NCBI RefSeq assembly: GCF_031846525.1 | Contig: NZ_JAVRHM010000012.1 | Location: forward strand, 1 to 64,000 | Direction of reading: 5' to 3' | Source of the DNA: Autumnicola patrickiae | Lineage (GTDB): Bacteria; Bacteroidota; Bacteroidia; Flavobacteriales; Flavobacteriaceae | Length of the DNA stretch: 64,000 nucleotides | Shown: piece by piece, positions 62,287 to 64,000 of the stretch | Layout: each line of letters begins with the position of its first letter | Numbering within the stretch: position 1 is the first letter of the stretch | The notes under the pieces: model-generated | Seen by the model: only the letters and a program-made list of their open reading frames with translations | What the model was told of the DNA's origin: nothing | Databases searched by the model: none | Position numbers and translations under genes: made by a program

Positions 62287-63051
62287 TTAGTCTAAGTCCC
62301 TTACCCAAATATTCCTGAAACTCACCGGATTCCCATGATCCTGAAGCTGGATGGGAAGTTTATCTGCGTGAGCGGTGTAATTCGGAATTCCGGTATAAAC
62401 AGTTGGTCCTTTAATTTCGAAATGATCCTGAACCAGAACTCCATTATGCAGCACGGTTACTGTGGCCGGTTTAATCAACATACCGTCTTTATTAAAACGC
62501 GGCGCTCTAAAGATAATGTCATAAACGTTCCATTCTTCCGGAGATTTTGTAGCGTTAACCAGCGGTGGGGATTGTTTATAAATACTGCCAGCCTGCCCGT
62601 TTGTGTAAGTTTTGCTTTCATAGGAATCCAGGATTTGAACTTCGTAGTTGTTCATAAGAAAAACTCCGCTGTTGCCACGACCCTGGCCTTCTCCTTTAAT
62701 TTCCTGAGGCGCCCGCCACTCTATGTGTAATTGAACGTCACCAAATTCCTGCTTTGTTTCGAGTGGTCCTGCTCCCGGATTTACAGTAAAAATTCCGTCT
62801 GAAACATTCCAGTTTGCCTTGCTCCCGTCTTCGGCATTTTGCCATGCATCCAGATTTGTACCGTCAAAAAGCACAATCGCGTCTGATGGTGCATCACCCA
62901 ATTGCGGCCCTGCCTGTATTTTCTTTGGAACAGGCTCATAAAATTCGGTAGCTTCAGGTGGTAGATCGTTGTTTTCCTGGGAGTTTGCCATATTTGGTAT
63001 AGTTAGAAGAGCTAAGAGTGTCAACCCGAACCCGGTTGTGGATTTTTTCAT
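62287..63051 (-). CDS. DUF1080 (3-keto-disaccharide hydrolase) family protein
   Basis: 254 aa with a signal peptide (LTLLALLTIPNMANSQ). The DUF1080 beta-jelly-roll domain (about 55-254) is recognised by IVLFDGTNLDAWQNAEDGSKANWNV-type opening (key residues FDGTxLDxW), the FGDVQLHIEWRAP strand, GRGNSGVFLMNNYEVQILDSYES and the end GNPVSFRNIWVRDL. Members are glycosidase-like and some hydrolyse 3-keto-glycosides. It is 17 bp upstream of the Gfo/Idh/MocA gene on the same strand, so oxidation and cleavage may be coupled. Substrate not known. Confidence 0.88.
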   Translation of the reverse strand: MKKSTTGFGLTLLALLTIPNMANSQENNDLPPEATEFYEPVPKKIQAGPQLGDAPSDAIVLFDGTNLDAWQNAEDGSKANWNVSDGIFTVNPGAGPLETKQEFGDVQLHIEWRAPQEIKGEGQGRGNSGVFLMNNYEVQILDSYESKTYTNGQAGSIYKQSPPLVNATKSPEEWNVYDIIFRAPRFNKDGMLIKPATVTVLHNGVLVQDHFEIKGPTVYTGIPNYTAHADKLPIQLQDHGNPVSFRNIWVRDLD

Positions 63052-63197
63052 TTATAGTTATTGGTTTTTAAGAAAATTATCAATAGTGTTAAAACTATAC
63101 TTATAATCCTAATTATTCAAAATTTCTTATAGTTATTTTTCGTAAATAAGTAGAAATTATTTCTATTCTCAATTGTTATCAACAATTAAAAACTCTT

Positions 63198-63233
63198 TTA
63201 CCTACAGGGTTTTTTAAACCTTGCAGCAAATTC
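63198..63233. repeat. Imperfect hairpin near the methyltransferase gene
   Basis: CTACAGGGTTTT / AAACCTTGCAG: an imperfect 11-bp inverted repeat, loosely like the AGACCTnACAGGTTTT elements at 14.6 and 15.1 kb. It lies 12-40 bp after the stop of the methyltransferase gene and may be its terminator (minus strand). Confidence 0.4.
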
Positions 63234-63244
63234 GTAAAAACATA

Positions 63245-63886
63245 TCAGGTCTTGGAGAACACAACAAGGCGCTTATGCACGTAAAAATCTGAAAAACCGA
63301 ATTCTTTGGTGATATACTTCAGGGTTTCCTGCTGATAAATAAAAACATGCGTAAGATCGTTTTTGTAGTACCAGTTTTCAAATTCAATTTCCGGAGAATA
63401 GAGATGTGTCATACAATAAAGTTTTCCTCCCGGAAGCAGCAGTTCTTTAAGTTTGCGGAATTCTTTCCGTGGAAAATGAAAATGCTCCATTACTTCACAG
63501 CAAACAATGTAGTTGTACTTATGCTGAAGTAATTCGCGGTCGTCCTGAAAGAACGGATCGTAAGGAAAAATTTGAAAGCCGCGATCCTGAAGCATTTTTG
63601 AAATTACAGGACCTGTTCCTGCACCAAAATCCAACCCCTGGTGCACTGAAGCATCAAAATCCAGAAGAATTGCTTCCACAATGGGAGATACAAATTTCTG
63701 ATACCTGGGATCTTCCACATCGTTATTATGGGAGGTGTACCTGTCTACTTCTTCCTGTGGGTTTGGCAAAAAATCATTAGGGACAAAAATTCCTTTACAG
63801 TGAATGCACTTGTAATATGGACTTTTTCCTGATTCAGAAAAAAGTTCGCCCTTTTTCTCACAAAGCGGACAATGTTGAATTTCCAT
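63245..63886 (-). CDS. Class I SAM-dependent methyltransferase with zinc ribbon
   Basis: 213 aa. The N-terminus is a short zinc ribbon (CPLCEKKGEL ... YYKCIHCKGIF: two CxxC pairs), followed by a Rossmann methyltransferase domain with the SAM loop GLDFGAGTGPVISKML (near residue 83), an acidic second strand (FPYDPFF), EVMEHFHFPRKEF and LLLPGGKLYCMTHLYSP. This layout is common among small Bacteroidota methyltransferases of unknown substrate. It is not obviously linked to the xylan genes. Confidence 0.85.
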   Translation of the reverse strand: MEIQHCPLCEKKGELFSESGKSPYYKCIHCKGIFVPNDFLPNPQEEVDRYTSHNNDVEDPRYQKFVSPIVEAILLDFDASVHQGLDFGAGTGPVISKMLQDRGFQIFPYDPFFQDDRELLQHKYNYIVCCEVMEHFHFPRKEFRKLKELLLPGGKLYCMTHLYSPEIEFENWYYKNDLTHVFIYQQETLKYITKEFGFSDFYVHKRLVVFSKT

Positions 63887-63926
63887 AGATGCTTTTTTCT
63901 GAAAACATTTCTCGCAGCCAATTGAA

Positions 63927-63945
63927 GCCGATAATTATCATTTTT
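63927..63945 (-). repeat. Copy of the 19-bp dispersed motif
   Basis: On the minus strand AAAAATGATAATTATCGGC, two mismatches from the consensus, in the gap upstream of the methyltransferase gene. Confidence 0.6.
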
Positions 63946-63963
63946 AAGCTACAAGTTCCGAAA

Positions 63964-64000
63964 TTATTTTTGCTCTTCCGGTTTTTCATTTTGGATCGAT
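63964..64000 (-). CDS. Partial ORF, C-terminal end only
   Basis: The minus strand reads SIQNEKPEEQK and then a TAA stop at 63,966-63,964. The charged tail looks like a protein C-terminus, but only 11 codons are visible, so both coding status and identity are uncertain. Confidence 0.3.
   Translation of the reverse strand, partial: SIQNEKPEEQK

Overview
The window reads as the chromosome of a marine or environmental flavobacterium (Bacteroidota, Flavobacteriaceae; something like Salegentibacter, Zunongwangia or Gramella, but the genus cannot be fixed from sequence alone). The evidence is the SusC/SusD pair, hybrid two-component regulators with AraC output, -7 boxes of the TAnnTTTG type, few Shine-Dalgarno sites, SusD/VCBS-type lipoproteins and AT-rich intergenic DNA. 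There are no rRNA or tRNA genes, CRISPR arrays or insertion sequences.

Left third (1-22.5 kb): mostly housekeeping. A partial lipoprotein, a CPBP protease and a membrane LytTR regulator are followed by recJ, a HopJ-family protein, a uracil-DNA-glycosylase-like protein, rsmI and a Pro/Glu/Gln-rich protein (all minus). Then come tdk-alr, mscL, asd and an S9 prolyl oligopeptidase (plus), a HAD hydrolase, an orphan ABC ATPase, a GreA-like protein and mtgA. The minus-strand cluster pdxA-yceD-rpmF-fabH-accB-accC starts fatty-acid synthesis, with ribE divergent from it. Between mtgA and accC, 720 bp hold a tandem array of a short dispersed repeat and a well-folded candidate structured RNA.

Middle and right (22.5-61 kb): a large glucurono(arabino)xylan utilisation locus. 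It holds a GH43 gene; a GH43/SGNH-esterase pair divergent from a 1092-aa FG-GAP/ASPIC lipoprotein; a 1374-aa hybrid two-component sensor-regulator; a susC-susD-SGBP-GH10 operon in which the xylanase carries carbohydrate-binding modules inserted in its catalytic domain; xylE-xylB-xylA with a divergent NUDIX-type regulator; a LacI-family regulator; and an operon GH67-SDR-uxuA-GH10-GH115. Together these bind and cut xylan at the surface, import oligomers, strip acetyl, arabinosyl and (methyl)glucuronosyl groups, and send xylose to xylulose-5-phosphate and glucuronate-derived fructuronate toward KDG. A palindromic operator with core GCAACCGATTGC lies upstream of three of these units and is the likely LacI-regulator site.

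Right edge (61-64 kb): a Tat-exported Gfo/Idh/MocA oxidoreductase with a DUF1080 protein (a pair resembling 3-keto-glycoside chemistry), a zinc-ribbon methyltransferase, and the tail of one more minus-strand ORF.

Most interesting signals: a dispersed 19-bp element (AAAAATGGCAATTATCGGC) that is tandem in one intergenic region and sits inside the signal-peptide codons of the GH115 gene; a possible attenuator or small RNA with an 8-codon ORF ahead of the ASPIC lipoprotein; the shared LacI operator set; and the structured RNA before accC.
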